A stretch of 64,000 nt of DNA, from NCBI GenBank assembly GCA_012861695.1, contig JAAOOA010000628.1, positions 1 to 64,000 of the forward strand, in the 5' to 3' direction. The notes below the pieces were generated by a model that saw nothing but the letters and a program-made list of their open reading frames with translations, made no database searches and was not told where the DNA came from. This DNA comes from Trematomus loennbergii (taxonomy: Eukaryota > Chordata > Actinopteri > Perciformes > Nototheniidae). The stretch's first letter is position 1. Each line of letters starts with the position of its first letter. Shown here piece by piece: positions 23,383 through 37,850 of this stretch. The position numbers and the translations under genes are program-made.

Positions 23383-23480
23383 AAGATAAGATACGATAAG
23401 ATGTACTTTATTGATCCCAATGTGGGAAATGTTTGCGATGAAGCAGCATAAAGAACAAGTCATTGCACATAAGTAGAAAT
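23383..23480 (-). mobile_element. LINE 3' tail, reverse orientation
   Basis: Reads ATAAGATACGATAAGATG then TACTTTATTGATCCCAATGT, the common teleost RTE/Rex-type tail in antisense, with a degenerate AAGAT tail repeat. Similar sequence occurs at about 30740-30800. Confidence 0.55.
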
Positions 23481-23706
23481 AAAAGTAAACATTAACATAC
23501 GTGTTGTTTTAAGAAAATCATGTTTAGGACAAATGTGACTGTTAAGAAGTCACACCAAAGTCTTCTGCTATTTTTGGCCTTGATTCATTCACGTAGGATG
23601 TTGCTCGCTGTGTGTTACGTCGCTCAGCGATGGCCACCGTTCATCTGACCTGACAGGCAGGCAGGAAGTGTCGCGTGCAAAGACGCTGACCAGCTGACCG
23701 CTCTGC

Positions 23707-23708
<2 letters not shown>

Positions 23709-23773
<65 letters not shown>

Positions 23774-23787
23774 TGTGGTGTGTGTGT

Positions 23788-23838
<51 letters not shown>
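23709..23838. repeat. (TG)n microsatellite with three TGG interruptions
   Basis: About 60 TG units; GG interruptions near 23766-23790 create a short TGTGTGTGG second-order repeat. Open frames across it are artefacts. Confidence 0.97.
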
Positions 23839-23841
<3 letters not shown>

Positions 23842-24414
23842 CCAACACATGTGGTGCTCTCCATTACATAAGAGAGCAAAGAGACATGTTGTGTTTGAGG
23901 AGATGGTATTGGGCGCTGTAAAATATAAATGAGTAAATATGTGAAGTCTGCAAAAACAAAAACTTCTGCAGGGTCTCATCAGCATACTCTGGAGGTCCTT
24001 CATTTGTTTGTATCTTAATAAATATAATGCTGACTGGGGAGGATCTTTGCCCTCATTCATACTTTAGTAGAAGCTTTATAGTTCAATAATAACAATGCAA
24101 TATAACTGAAAGACTTGGAATAAGAGGTAACTTTGCAGTGTCTTAAAAAGGTTTGTGTTGTCCCAAGTTAACTTTTTTTTAAATGATACTTTGCACGTGT
24201 CTCACAGGAAGCAAAACACTTCAGTTCTCAATTACCACATCCACACAAAAGTATTTAATCTGCATTACAGAGGCTCTGTCACCCTTTCACTGTGTGTTCT
24301 ATAGGTCTGTGTGCATGTTCATGGTCTGCAAAGGCTGCAATCCTACAGGAAATGCACACAATAACATGAAGATGAGCAGAATATGCTCTTTACAAAACAC
24401 ACTAATCAACAGTG

Positions 24415-26995
24415 ACATGTGACAAACGCAACAACACGCCAACGCAACAACGCACCAACGCAACAACACGCCAACGCAACAACACGCCAACGCAACAACG
24501 CCAACGCAACAACACGCCAACGCAACAACACGCCAACGCAACAACACGCCAACGCAACAACGCCAACGCAACAACGCACCAACGCAACAACACGCCAACG
24601 CAACAACACGCCACGCAACAACACGCCAACGCAACAACACGCCAACGCAACAACGCACCAACGCAACAACACGCCAACGCAACAACAGGCCAACCCAGCA
24701 ATGCAACAACAACAACCAACGCAACAACACGCCAACGCAACAACACGCCAACGCAACAACACGCCAACGCAACAACACGCCAACGCAACAACACGCCAAC
24801 GCAACAACGCGCCAACGCAACAACACGCCAACGCAACAACGCGCCAACGCAACAACGCGCCAACGCAACAACACGCCAACGCAACAAACGCCAACGCAAC
24901 AACACGCCAACGCAACAACGCACCACGCAACAACACGCCAACGCAACAACAAGCCAACCCAGCAATGCAACAACAACACACCAACGCAACAACACGCCAA
25001 CGCAACAACACACCAACGCAACAACACACCAACGCAACAACACGCCAACGCAACAACGCACCAACGCAACAACAGGCCAACCCAGCAATGCAACAACAAC
25101 ACACCAACGCAACAACACACCAACGCAACAACAGGCCAAAGCAACAACTCGCCAAAGCAACAACACACCAACGCAACAACACGCCACGCAACAACACGCC
25201 AACGCAACACACCCAACCATCAATGCAACAACAACACACAAACGCAACAACACACCAACGCAACAACACACCAACGCAACAACACACCAACGCAACAACA
25301 CGCCAAAGCAACAACAGGCCAACCCATCAATGCAACAACAAACCAACAACACACCAAAGCAACAACACGCCAACGCAACACACCCAACACACAACACGCC
25401 AACGCACAACGCACCAACGCAACAACACGCCAACGCAACAACACACCAACGCAACAACACGCCAACGCAACAACAGGCCAACCCAATGCAACAACAACGC
25501 AACAACACACCAACGCAACAACACGCCAACGCAACAACGCGCCAACGCAACAACGCGCCAACGCAACAACGCGCCAACGCCAACAGGCCAACCCAGCAAT
25601 GCAACAACAACACACCAACGCAACAACACAACAACGCAACACACAAACGCAACAACACACCAACGCAACAACACACCAACGCAACATCACGCCAACGCAA
25701 CACAGGCCAACCCAGCAATGCAACAACAACGCAACAACACACCAACGCAACAACACGCCAACGCAACAACAGGCCAACCCAGCAATGCAACAACAACGCA
25801 ACAACGCAACAACACGCCAACGCCACAACAAACACCAACGCAACAACAGGCCAACCCAGCAATGCACAACAACGCACCAACGCAACAACACGCCAACGCA
25901 ACAACACACCAACGCAACAACGCGCCAACGCAACAACGCGCCAACGCAACAACCGCCAACGCAACAACAGGCCAACCAGCAATGCAACAACAACACACCA
26001 ACGCAACAACACACCAACGCAACAACACGCCAACGCAACAACGCGCCAACGCAACAACACGCCAACGCAACAACACGCCAACGCAACAACGCGCCAACGC
26101 AACAACGCGCCAACGCAACAACGCGCCAACGCAACAACAGGCCACCCAGCAATGCAACAACAACACCCAACGCAACAACACACCAACGCAACAACCGCCA
26201 ACGCAACAACACGCCAACGCAACAACACGCCAACGCAACAACGCAACACAGGCCAACCCAGCAATGCAACAACAACACGCCAACGCAACAACACACCAAA
26301 GCACAACAGGCCAACCCAGCAATGCAACAACAACCACCAACGCAACACACACCAACGCAACAACACGCCACGCAACAACCACCAACGCAACAACACGCCA
26401 AAACACACACCAACGCAACAACACGCCAACGCAACACGCAACAACAGGCCAACCCAGCAATGCAACAACAACACGCCAACGCAACAACCGCCAACGCAAC
26501 AACACGCCACGCAACAACGCAACAACAGGCCAACCCAGCAATGCAACAAAACACACCAACGCAACAACACGCCAAAGCAACACACACCAACGCAACAACA
26601 CGCCAACGCAACAACACGCCAACGCAACAACAGGCCAACCCAGCAATGCAACAACAACACACCAACGCAACAACACGCCAACGCAACAACGCACAACAGG
26701 CCAACCCAGCAATGCAACAACAACACACCAACGCAACAACACGCCAACGCAACAACACGCCAACGCAACAACGCAACAACAGGCCACCCAGCAATGCAAC
26801 AACAACACCCAACGCAACAACACACCAACGCAACAACACGCCAACGCAACAACGCAACAACAGGCCAACCCAGCAATGCAACAACAACACACCAACGCAA
26901 CAACACACCAACGCAACACAACGCCAATGCAACAACACGCCAACGCAACAACACGCCAACGCAACAACACGCCAACACAACAACACAATACAAAC
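24415..26995. repeat. 16-bp satellite array, about 2.6 kb
   Basis: The basic unit is 16 bp, GCCAACGCAACAACAC, with variants in the CG positions. About 20 irregularly spaced spacers of the form GGCCAACCCAGCAATGCAAC interrupt the array. The plus strand is nearly free of T, and G occurs almost only after C. Since the unit contains no stop in any phase on either strand, several frames stay open for up to 875 codons on both strands; these are not genes. Numerous 1-bp unit-length variants shift phase without effect on openness, which is the signature of non-coding tandem repeats. Confidence 0.95.
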
Positions 26996-26999
26996 GCGA

Positions 27000-27608
27000 G
27001 GTCACTTCCTGTTTACCTTCCACGGTGACACAGATGTAAAATTAAAAGACAAGAAATAAACATTTAAAAATGTCAACATCACAAGAGCACTCTGGAGAAT
27101 CCTATGGGTGACATCACGGACCCTACGTCCATTTATATATACAATCTATGGATGCAATGTAAGAACAATGACGTGCTTACCTGTATTTATTTATTTTTAT
27201 TTTTGTGGGTAATAGCCTTTCTCTGGTTTATTGGCAACTTGTCATTTCCTACTGTGCTCTCAGAAGCAACTGCCAAACATTCGGTACATTAATGTTCATT
27301 GGTCATCTTGTATTTGGCAGCGTTTAGGTGAAGTGAAATGCAGTCCTCAAATGATAGTTTCATTCTGATGTTTAGTTTACCCATCGTGTGTTAGAAGAAA
27401 GTCGTTGTAATTCCTCCTCTGGATGAGACAGAAAGAGAACAGATGCTGTTGTTTTGTATGTGTTTACATCGATCCTGGATGAGCAGTACGTTTCATAACA
27501 CCTTCGTCCATAAAGGAATGAAAGCCTGAGACAGAGAGAGAGTTTGCTGAAGCAGAGTGTGAGTGATATATTTATAAAGTGCAGAAGAAGAAGAAGAGAG
27601 TCAGAAAT
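27000..27608. other. No recognised gene
   Basis: Contains CATTTATATATACAATCTATGG-like sequence, a motif often seen in dispersed fish repeats, and little else. Confidence 0.35.
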
Positions 27609-27830
27609 AGATCTACTGAGCAATAAAAGTACATCTAAGACCAGTATTGTGCAGATTAAAACAGTGCAGTGCATGTATTTTATTTGACCTTCGTAGTCGT
27701 CCCGACATGACTTTGCAGGTCTGCTAACTTTGCTGAGCCACGGAACTGCATTCAGTAGAAGCTTCTGAATGCGGCGCTTCGCGTCCTCCGAGTAAATCGC
27801 CAGAGAAGCGCCGACACATCCTCATCACTC
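27609..27830 (-). pseudogene. 5' exon of the Myb-like gene of Harbinger element A
   Basis: The minus strand encodes DEDVSALLWRF from 27826, close to DEEVSALLEIY in copy B, and ends at a donor-like CGAAGGT. The next 90 bp (TGCACTG..., TTTTAATCTGCACAATACTG, TTTTATTGCTCAGTAGATC) match the start of intron 1 in copy B. The homology stops at 27609, exactly where the copy at 14310 would have to continue. Confidence 0.55.
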
Positions 27831-28369
27831 ACCGCTCCGATGATTTATTTAGTGTGTGCTATAATAAACTGCTTTCACAAAAGTAATCTCTTCGGGTGCG
27901 CTGCCCGAAGCGAGCAAATACAATGGCCGCTACAAAAAAAATTCAAGTCAAACGGGCGTGGTTTGCATTCCGCATAGCCAATCAGACGTACGAACTATTT
28001 TCTCCCACGACAGTCCCTGCTCTCTACAGGGACTGAAAAGCGGGTCAGATGAACTATTTGAACTACTTTAGTTCCTGGGCTTTTGGTGTGAACGCAAATA
28101 TATCGTAGTTCTGATTAACTATTGTGGGAAAAGTACTCCAAAGTACTCCGGTGTGAACGCGCCTAATAGGTTCCTCGCACGCTCCGTGCTCGGGCCCTAA
28201 TAATATTAATAAGTAATAAGCTTTATATTTGTATAGGACTATTACAAGAATTGTAGCAAACTGGCTTCACACAGTTCAATAGACAGATTAGTATAACATG
28301 ACAGGATAAAAGTATGTAGAGGAGCACTACATTTCAACACATATATCCACGAAGATTAATACATGAAAC

Positions 28370-28600
28370 TTGTGACTCAGACTTGACTTGGACTCTTCTT
28401 AGGTGACTCGGACTTGGACTCGGACTCGAACACAGGTTAATGATGACTCGGACTCGACTCGGACACTCCTTGGGTGACTCGGACTTGGACTCGGACTCGA
28501 CTACGACTCTCTCTTGTGACTCGGACTTGGACTCGGACTCGAAGAGTGTGACCTCGAGAGTGACTTGGGACTCGTGAATTGGTGACTTGACTACAACACT
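28370..28600. repeat. Degenerate GACTCGGACT repeat
   Basis: Variants of GACTCGGACTTGGACTCG recur about every 18-60 bp, including a longer second-order period near 60 bp. It directly precedes the LINE at 28640. Confidence 0.75.
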
Positions 28601-28639
28601 GCTCCACTGAGACAGCTAACTGTGTCTTTGTGGTTAAAA

Positions 28640-30090
28640 AGGTTAAAATGTATGTTGGACACGACCCATATGTAGGTGCTGTCTTCCTTGATCTCAGGAA
28701 GCTTTTGACACTGTTGACCACCAAGTGCTCCTTACAAAGCTGACGTATTTCAATTTTTCGGCAGATTCTATACAGTGGTTGAGTCTTACTTATCTAACAG
28801 AAAACAGTGTGTTTTGGTCAACGGCACCAAATCCCCCTACCTTGTGAACCCTGTTGGGGTTCCACAAGGTTCCATTCTTGGACCATTACTGTTTTCTCTG
28901 TACATTAATGACTTGCCTAATGTATGTCCTGAGTTGAATGTACAAATGTATGCCGACGATGCTGTCATCTTTGTACACGGGAAGAACACTGAAATAATCT
29001 CATGTTGTCTCTCAATGCTTTGGACAAGGTTCAACACTGGCTGAACAACATAGCTTACAGTTAAACGTAAAAAAAACAGTATGCATGATGTTCAGTAAAC
29101 GACCAGTCAAAATCGAAGGATCCAACGTGTTTTTAAACGAGCAGAACTAGAACTAGTCTCCCACTTCAAGTATCTTGGAGTCATAATGGACTCGAACTTG
29201 ACTTTTAAGAAACATATTAAGAAAGAATCCAATACCATTAAATTCAACTTGCAAAATGTTAAACAAATTAGACCTTTCTTATCTGTCAATGCTGCAAAGT
29301 CATACCTCCACTGTATGATTCTATCCCACATTGAATACTGTTTGACAAACTGGTCGTTTGCTTGTGCCACAAACCTGAAACCCATAGAACAGCTGTAGAG
29401 AGAGAGCTATCAAGGTGTTTGACAGAAAGCCTTATTCATACCACCACTGTACCATCCTTGATAAACACCATTTCTTGAGTTTTGACAATTGTAAGTCTTT
29501 TAAAAGTATGTGTTTTTTTATAAATGTTTACATGGACTGGCCCCCCTCCCTTAGGGGAATTCATCCACAGAAAACACACTGGACGCTGCACTAGGTCAGA
29601 AACCAGAGGAGACTGGGGTCCACCATAGACGGACCCTTTTGGACAAAATGTCCTCTCCATTAAAGGCAGCTCTTTGTGGAATAGCCTCCCAACTGAGATA
29701 CGGGATTGTCCCACTCTCATAGTTCAACTCAAAGAATGGTTGAGAAACAAACAGACGTGCAATCACCGCTAAATGCACTTTAACACAGGTATGTCCTCTT
29801 GCCCTTTATGCATCTCTTGTATCATCTCTTGCACTTAATATGTCGTTGCTGCTATAGTGTACTGCCAGGTGGTAAATACGTGTGTGTGCTGCTCTTGCTC
29901 TTTTGCATATCATATAGGCCTATTTATTTTTTGGTATGTTTACAAATGTCATGTTCTTATGTTGTATGTCAGGGACTACGGATGGAAATTAGCTCAAAGC
30001 TAAAAATCCGGCATATTTACACTTGAAGCATTAATTTGTCTAAAGTGTTCATTAATGTGCATTGTCCCTATTCAATAAACGATTAAATGA
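28640..30090 (+). mobile_element. CR1/L2-superfamily LINE, 5'-truncated, broken RT
   Basis: RT motifs are visible in order: FLDL near 28690, then in another frame VGVPQGSILGPLLF with LYINDLPNV (28850-28920), and MYADDAVIF with the catalytic YADD (28945). Later KYLGVIMDSNLTFKKHIKK (29170) and a thumb-like segment lie in yet another frame after stops. The 3' tail ends CCTATTCAATAAACGATTAA. Several frameshifts make it inactive. An antisense copy of this tail lies at 46068-46205. Confidence 0.75.
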
Positions 30091-30289
30091 GAAATGAGAA
30101 TATAGCTTTCCGCTCGCCTATTGCAGGTGATGCAAACGTCAATGAGAGCGCCTTTCAGAGTGACATCAGGAAGAGCCAATCGCTGTCCAAGGAGAAACGT
30201 CATTCAGAAGTGGACCAATGGAGTGAGAGCGAGCTGAGGGAACAGTTGTTGAAGTTGTACTGGTTTTGCTTTAGTTAGCCACCGAGGTT

Positions 30290-30420
30290 TTGTTACAATG
30301 CAACTGTTAATGAACACAACTTCAGTGCTTTGGATATTTTAGAATCCGATGCTTTTGGCGATGGGTCACTGACTCAACGTTGGACAAGAGAATTCAGCGA
30401 CAGCGGCCACAGTGGAAGAG
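30290..30420 (+). other. Possible 5' exon, assignment uncertain
   Basis: A 43-codon open stretch (containing FSALDILESDAFGDGSL) ends at a donor-like GGAAGAG|GTAATAG at 30421. No in-frame ATG opens it. It could be a 5' untranslated or alternative exon of WBP1L, which lies downstream on the same strand, or a chance open frame. Confidence 0.25.
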
Positions 30421-30724
30421 GTAATAGCCTACTGAGGTTATTTCAAACTTAGTGAGCTACATTAGCTTTACCTAGCTAGCCTGTTAGCTTTAACCTGTTG
30501 GCCTATTTTGACTGATCAAGTACGTTTTTATTCTTTGCTCTCTGGTTATTGCGCGTCCGATGTTTTTTTTAATCTGACGTGACTTAAGTTTTGTGTTAGT
30601 TTAGGTGTTCGCCCCAATAGTAGCAACAAGGGGACGTTGCTAAAGTTAGCAGTCCTGTTAAACTAGCACGTTAGACCACTAGCTAACTCAGCAGGCGTTA
30701 GCAGGGATGGGCAGTTGGGCACTG

Positions 30725-30900
30725 GAAGATAAATACAGATAATAAATGTACTTTTATTGATCCCAGTTTAGGAATATATTTTGGCACAGCAGCATGTAGA
30801 CAAGCTTTGCTAATTAACTAAAAATGAAATAAAATACAAAACAACAAACAGGAAATATATATATGTACAGACAGTATTAAAACAAATAACCAAACAGAAC
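30725..30900 (-). mobile_element. LINE-type tail in antisense
   Basis: TACTTTTATTGATCCCAGTT after AGATAAATACAGATAATAAA resembles the tail at 23383; likely the same LINE family, more diverged. Confidence 0.45.
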
Positions 30901-31315
30901 AGTACATATTGTTATCTACTATCAACAGTGAAATATGTACCTAGAGTGCTCTATTGAATACACAATATACAGATTAACATATAGAATTCAAGTCAGTGTG
31001 ATTTGATAGGCCAGCCCATAACTCTCAACATGTAAACTAATTACATTATAAGTTAACAAGTAATTACAGTTTAGAATAGATTTAGATGCACAAAGTACAT
31101 ATATACAAATAGGTGAAGGGTTATTGAAGAGGAGATGTGGTTAAGAAAATGTGATTGAAAAATGTGTGCTGACATATAATGTTGTATATTAAAAGTAGCT
31201 AGTGACATATTACACACAGGGTAGATAGATAGAATTGGGAGGGATGAAACCCTCTTGAATGGTCACACATGCAGAGCACACAGCACACACAGTGACATTT
31301 GTTCTCTGCCCATCC

Positions 31316-31610
31316 TAGTACCAGAGTCTAGTACCAGGAGTCTAGTACCAGGAGTCTAGCGCCAGGAGTCTAGTGCCAGAGTCTAGCGCCAGGAGTCTAG
31401 CGCCAGGAGTCTAGCACCAGGAGTCTAGTACCAGGAGTCTAGTGCCAGGAGTCTAGCACCAGGAGTCTAGCACCAGGAGTCTAGTACCAGGAGTCTAGTA
31501 CCAGGAGTCTAGTGCCAGGAGTCTAGTACCAGGAGTCTAGTGCCAGGAGTCTAGTACCAGGAGTCTAGCGCCAGGAGTCTAGTACCAGGAGTCTAGTACT
31601 AGGAGAAGTG
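31316..31610. repeat. 14-bp minisatellite, about 21 copies
   Basis: Unit CTAGTACCAGGAGT with substitutions at the TAC position (GTACC, GCGCC, GTGCC, GCACC) while CAGGAGTCTAG is constant. Two units near the left end lack a G. Confidence 0.93.
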
Positions 31611-32006
31611 GGCAGCTATTGTACAGCGCCCGGGGAGCAATGGGAGTGAGGGGGGGAAGGGGGATGTCCGGAAACTGACACTTAAACAGTTTTAGGCTAA
31701 TATAATCATTGTGACACTTATCATAGCTTAATAATATATGTTTGTATTTACAGATGTGAAAATATAATGATGACATTCATAATCTGGACATAAAATATGG
31801 TGTAAACCAGTAGGCAAAAAAGGAAATATGAAGATAGGAAATCCTGTGCAGATGTATCCATCACTCATGGTAGCATGAGTCGGGTCAAACCCATTCTGAT
31901 GGTTCCGACTAAATTGAGAAAAGTGGCTTGGTAAGCACTTCTGAAAGCAGTGATGACTGAAAGTGGCACATTGAATGTAATCACACCGGCTGCTTGGCTG
32001 TATTAA

Positions 32007-32290
32007 AGGGGCCTATTATGCAAAATCCACTTTTCATGTCTTTTATACATAAACATGTGTCCCCTATGTGTAAAGAGATTCTGGAAGTTTCAGGAAAAAA
32101 GATTCCCTCACTTTCTGTCCTGAATCGAGGTCGCGTTAACCGAATATTCGTTTCCAAACCTAACTTTGCCGAACAGATCAACAAGGTATTTGCTTTACGC
32201 TGTGCGCGCTCCCGCGAGGTACTGTGGGCATGCATAACGGCGCTAACAGTTCACGAGCGTGCTCTCTCCCTATTACAAAAATTGTGTTCA
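32007..32290. mobile_element. Partial TTAA-target MITE
   Basis: TTAA (32003-32006) then AGGGGCCTATTATGCAAAAT, matching the right end (in reverse) of the elements at 21919 and 40856; the other end is not found. Confidence 0.55.
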
Positions 32291-32581
32291 AATCTTGAAC
32301 TTTGTATGGTACAGCTGAAAACATGATTCAATTATTTATCAAGTAAATATAAAATCATTAGTGCCACTTTATAGAACAAATCAGGAAAGTCTTTTGACAG
32401 ATTATTGCCAAATAAGATATTGGGGGTTACCATGATCCTAGTGTATGATAATATTTAATATAAAAAAGGGGGTGATGCTTTATATCATGATGGTAAACGT
32501 AATATTATTTTCATAAGAAAACATTTATAATGTGTTTGCTTTGCCAAGAGTGTAATGGTCAGTCCTATGTTTTAGTTATGA

Positions 32582-35508
<2,927 letters not shown>

Positions 35509-37722
35509 TGCTAGATAAAGACACACAGCAGACACTGATGCAGGACTGAAGCTGTGTGCTGAGCAGGTGTGTGGGACAGGCCTGGAGACAAATGAAAGGC
35601 AATGATACACACATTGCCCTATTATACCATTAAAGCTTGACCAACTGAAGCTTTGCAGATTCTGATACTTTGCTTTTTCTTTTTTTAAACAATAAACTAT
35701 GTAACACATATTTGTACATTTACATGAAAACGTATCATGAACACATTTATTTCTGAAAGAATTGCAACCAAGATCCATACCAAGCAGAAGTTAGAGTATA
35801 ACATTTATTTGAGATTGTGGCTCATACACTGATACTGTAAATGGGTGGTGAGCTGATGTCAGCCTGTTGTCTAATGCTAGCTATATCAATAACCAGGACT
35901 CTTCAGCATCAATGTGATCAAGTACTTCAAGTGTCTATTAGCCCAATCAGACGATCCAGCAGGTGTGGTATAATAGTGCATTTAGTTGAGTTGAATGATA
36001 GCTTTGGCTCACTTCAGTCTGAGCTCCATGCTCCTCTTGGTGCCATGTAGCAACATGCTGTAGAAATGCTTCCACGTTTCCACCTCCCTGACAAACCTAG
36101 AAAACAACTCGTTTTTGAAACATCAATTACCTTTTTCGTAGATGCATTTGAATTCACACTTGTATCCATGAGACATCATAATGCCACTCATGGTGGCAGA
36201 CCTCAGGTCCAGAGCAGCATGTGACTTGTGAAGCAGAGCCACAGCAACACAGACAAACTAATGCATGTTCTGCATTGTTTCTCAATGAAGCTCCACTCCT
36301 GCTCTCAAGGCATTTACCAGGGAGACTTAGAGAAATAAGAGAGGGAGCAGGTGTACATGAACTGCATACATCAGAAGCACAACTAACTACTAATATCAGG
36401 GTTTATTGCTAAATGTCATTCTAGAAAATAGCTTCATGGTGAAATCCGTCCCTTTCAGCCTTTAAAGTGTGCGACACAGGCCTTACAGTTCCACAGCCAG
36501 CTGGGATCTGACCATCAACATGGGATGGTTTGTTAAGGACATTTAACCCTATATATAAATAAATAATAAAGCTGTATTTATATATATATACAGAATATAA
36601 CATTATGTATAAGGCTATTGATGTTCAAGGCAAAGAAACAGCTGACCAAAGGATCCAAAAAGACACTTAAAAAACGAAGAGTTGGCAGTGACAATAAGCA
36701 GCGCATTAACCAAATGTTTTTCTTAAGACGCACCGGTCCAGGTTATGGAGGAACTAAAGGAAGGCTTTTGTATCAGGTCCAACAAGAAGTGGGAGTGGGG
36801 GGGAATGGAAATGAAATAGGCTCATATGGGAACAAATTGGACAGTAAAATTAAACACAAGGACCTTAAACAATCTCCAAAATAGTTTGGACGGTGAGGAG
36901 AGGAGAGTGGATGATCCACAGGCACAGAGATGGAGTTCTTCGAGGAGCTGTGACTGGGCGGGTTAGAGAACAGTCTTCCAGAACACTTCCCTTTTGGATC
37001 CCTGAGCTGTAGGTTGTGATCATTTTGATTAAGGCCCCTGAGGTGCTCCAAGTATAGTCATTGTAGCACAGGATCAGTGCAGTGTGGAATAATGCTTCTT
37101 TTACAGATGGCTAGGACCACAAACCGAAGTGTTTCTAGAGAGCATTTGTTACTTCTCTCTTTGAGTTGACTCAGTTCTAAGTTCTTATTTTTTCTGTTAG
37201 GCCTATCTAAGATTTGATTTCCTCATTAATGAACCAGTATGTTTAGAATTTACTGTAACAACTCATTTTCACTACCAATTTGGCATAAACAAAATACAAT
37301 TAAATGCAGAAATGTCCTCCGGTCAAAACACAAGATCAATAAACAAACAATTGACTGGTGTGTGGTTTCTTGATGACTCTCCCTCAAGCACATGACAGTA
37401 AAACCTGGCGTATGACAGTATGTAAACATATTTCACCTTACGCACCTGAAGAGAACAGGCAAAAGCAAACGGGTTGTCGCTGATCACCTCACTTCGTAAC
37501 GTCCACCGAGTCTCCTACCCAAAGGGCTCTTAGCACAAAATGTATTTTTACCACCAGAAAGGAGAATATGAAACGTCAGTTCCTTATTCATAAGGTTATT
37601 GTGAAGATAATAATAATTAGGCGTGTGGGCATGAGGACCAAGATGAGACCTTGTGAATTTGATGTGATTTTTGAATGAGTCAACAGCACAGAAAAAGGCT
37701 TTTATGTCTTAAAAATAACTAC
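35509..37722. other. WBP1L-CTU2 intergenic region
   Basis: Holds the likely 3' untranslated region of WBP1L and the 3' end of CTU2. Short open frames occur (for example 36618-36884 plus, lysine-rich) but none has a recognisable domain or splice support. Confidence 0.35.
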
Positions 37723-37728
37723 GTTTAT
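37723..37728 (-). terminator. Polyadenylation signal candidate for CTU2
   Basis: AATAAA on the minus strand, 123 bp beyond the CTU2 stop codon. Confidence 0.5.
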
Positions 37729-37850
37729 TATAACAGCATTTACACATTTCCTCAGTGTCACACACAGAGTTATATACTTTAAACATCACTTTCATAGCAG
37801 TCTTGCATTTTGGATATGATGAAAGTGATATGTTGACTGCAGCAGAACGT

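Larger units (their letters stand above)
8841..28163. mobile_element. Harbinger-like element A, about 19.3 kb, interrupted by later insertions
   Basis: The left end GGGGCGTTCACACC (8841) is mirrored by GGTGTGAACGCGCC ending at 28163, each flanked by TA (8839-8840, 28164-28165). Subterminal sequence with ACTTTTCCCACA and TAGTT is shared by both ends. Inside, a plus-strand transposase (9133-9790) and a minus-strand Myb-like gene face each other, the usual Harbinger layout. The Myb-like gene is in two pieces: 13486-14310 (3' part) and 27609-27830 (5' exon and intron start). Both pieces align to neighbouring parts of intron 1 in copy B. I infer that everything between about 14315 and 27608 was inserted into that intron, and copy B into the transposase gene. 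Confidence 0.55.

Noticed and set aside
23589..24060. Histidine/threonine-rich and cysteine/valine-rich frames
   Set aside because: Translations of the (TG)n microsatellite.
24299..27059. Open frames of 300-875 codons on both strands
   Set aside because: They are by-products of a 16-bp satellite with no stop codon in any phase; frames overlap on both strands and shift with each unit-length variant.
36618..36884. 88-codon lysine- and glycine-rich frame between WBP1L and CTU2
   Set aside because: No domain, no splice support; likely chance in 3' flanking sequence.
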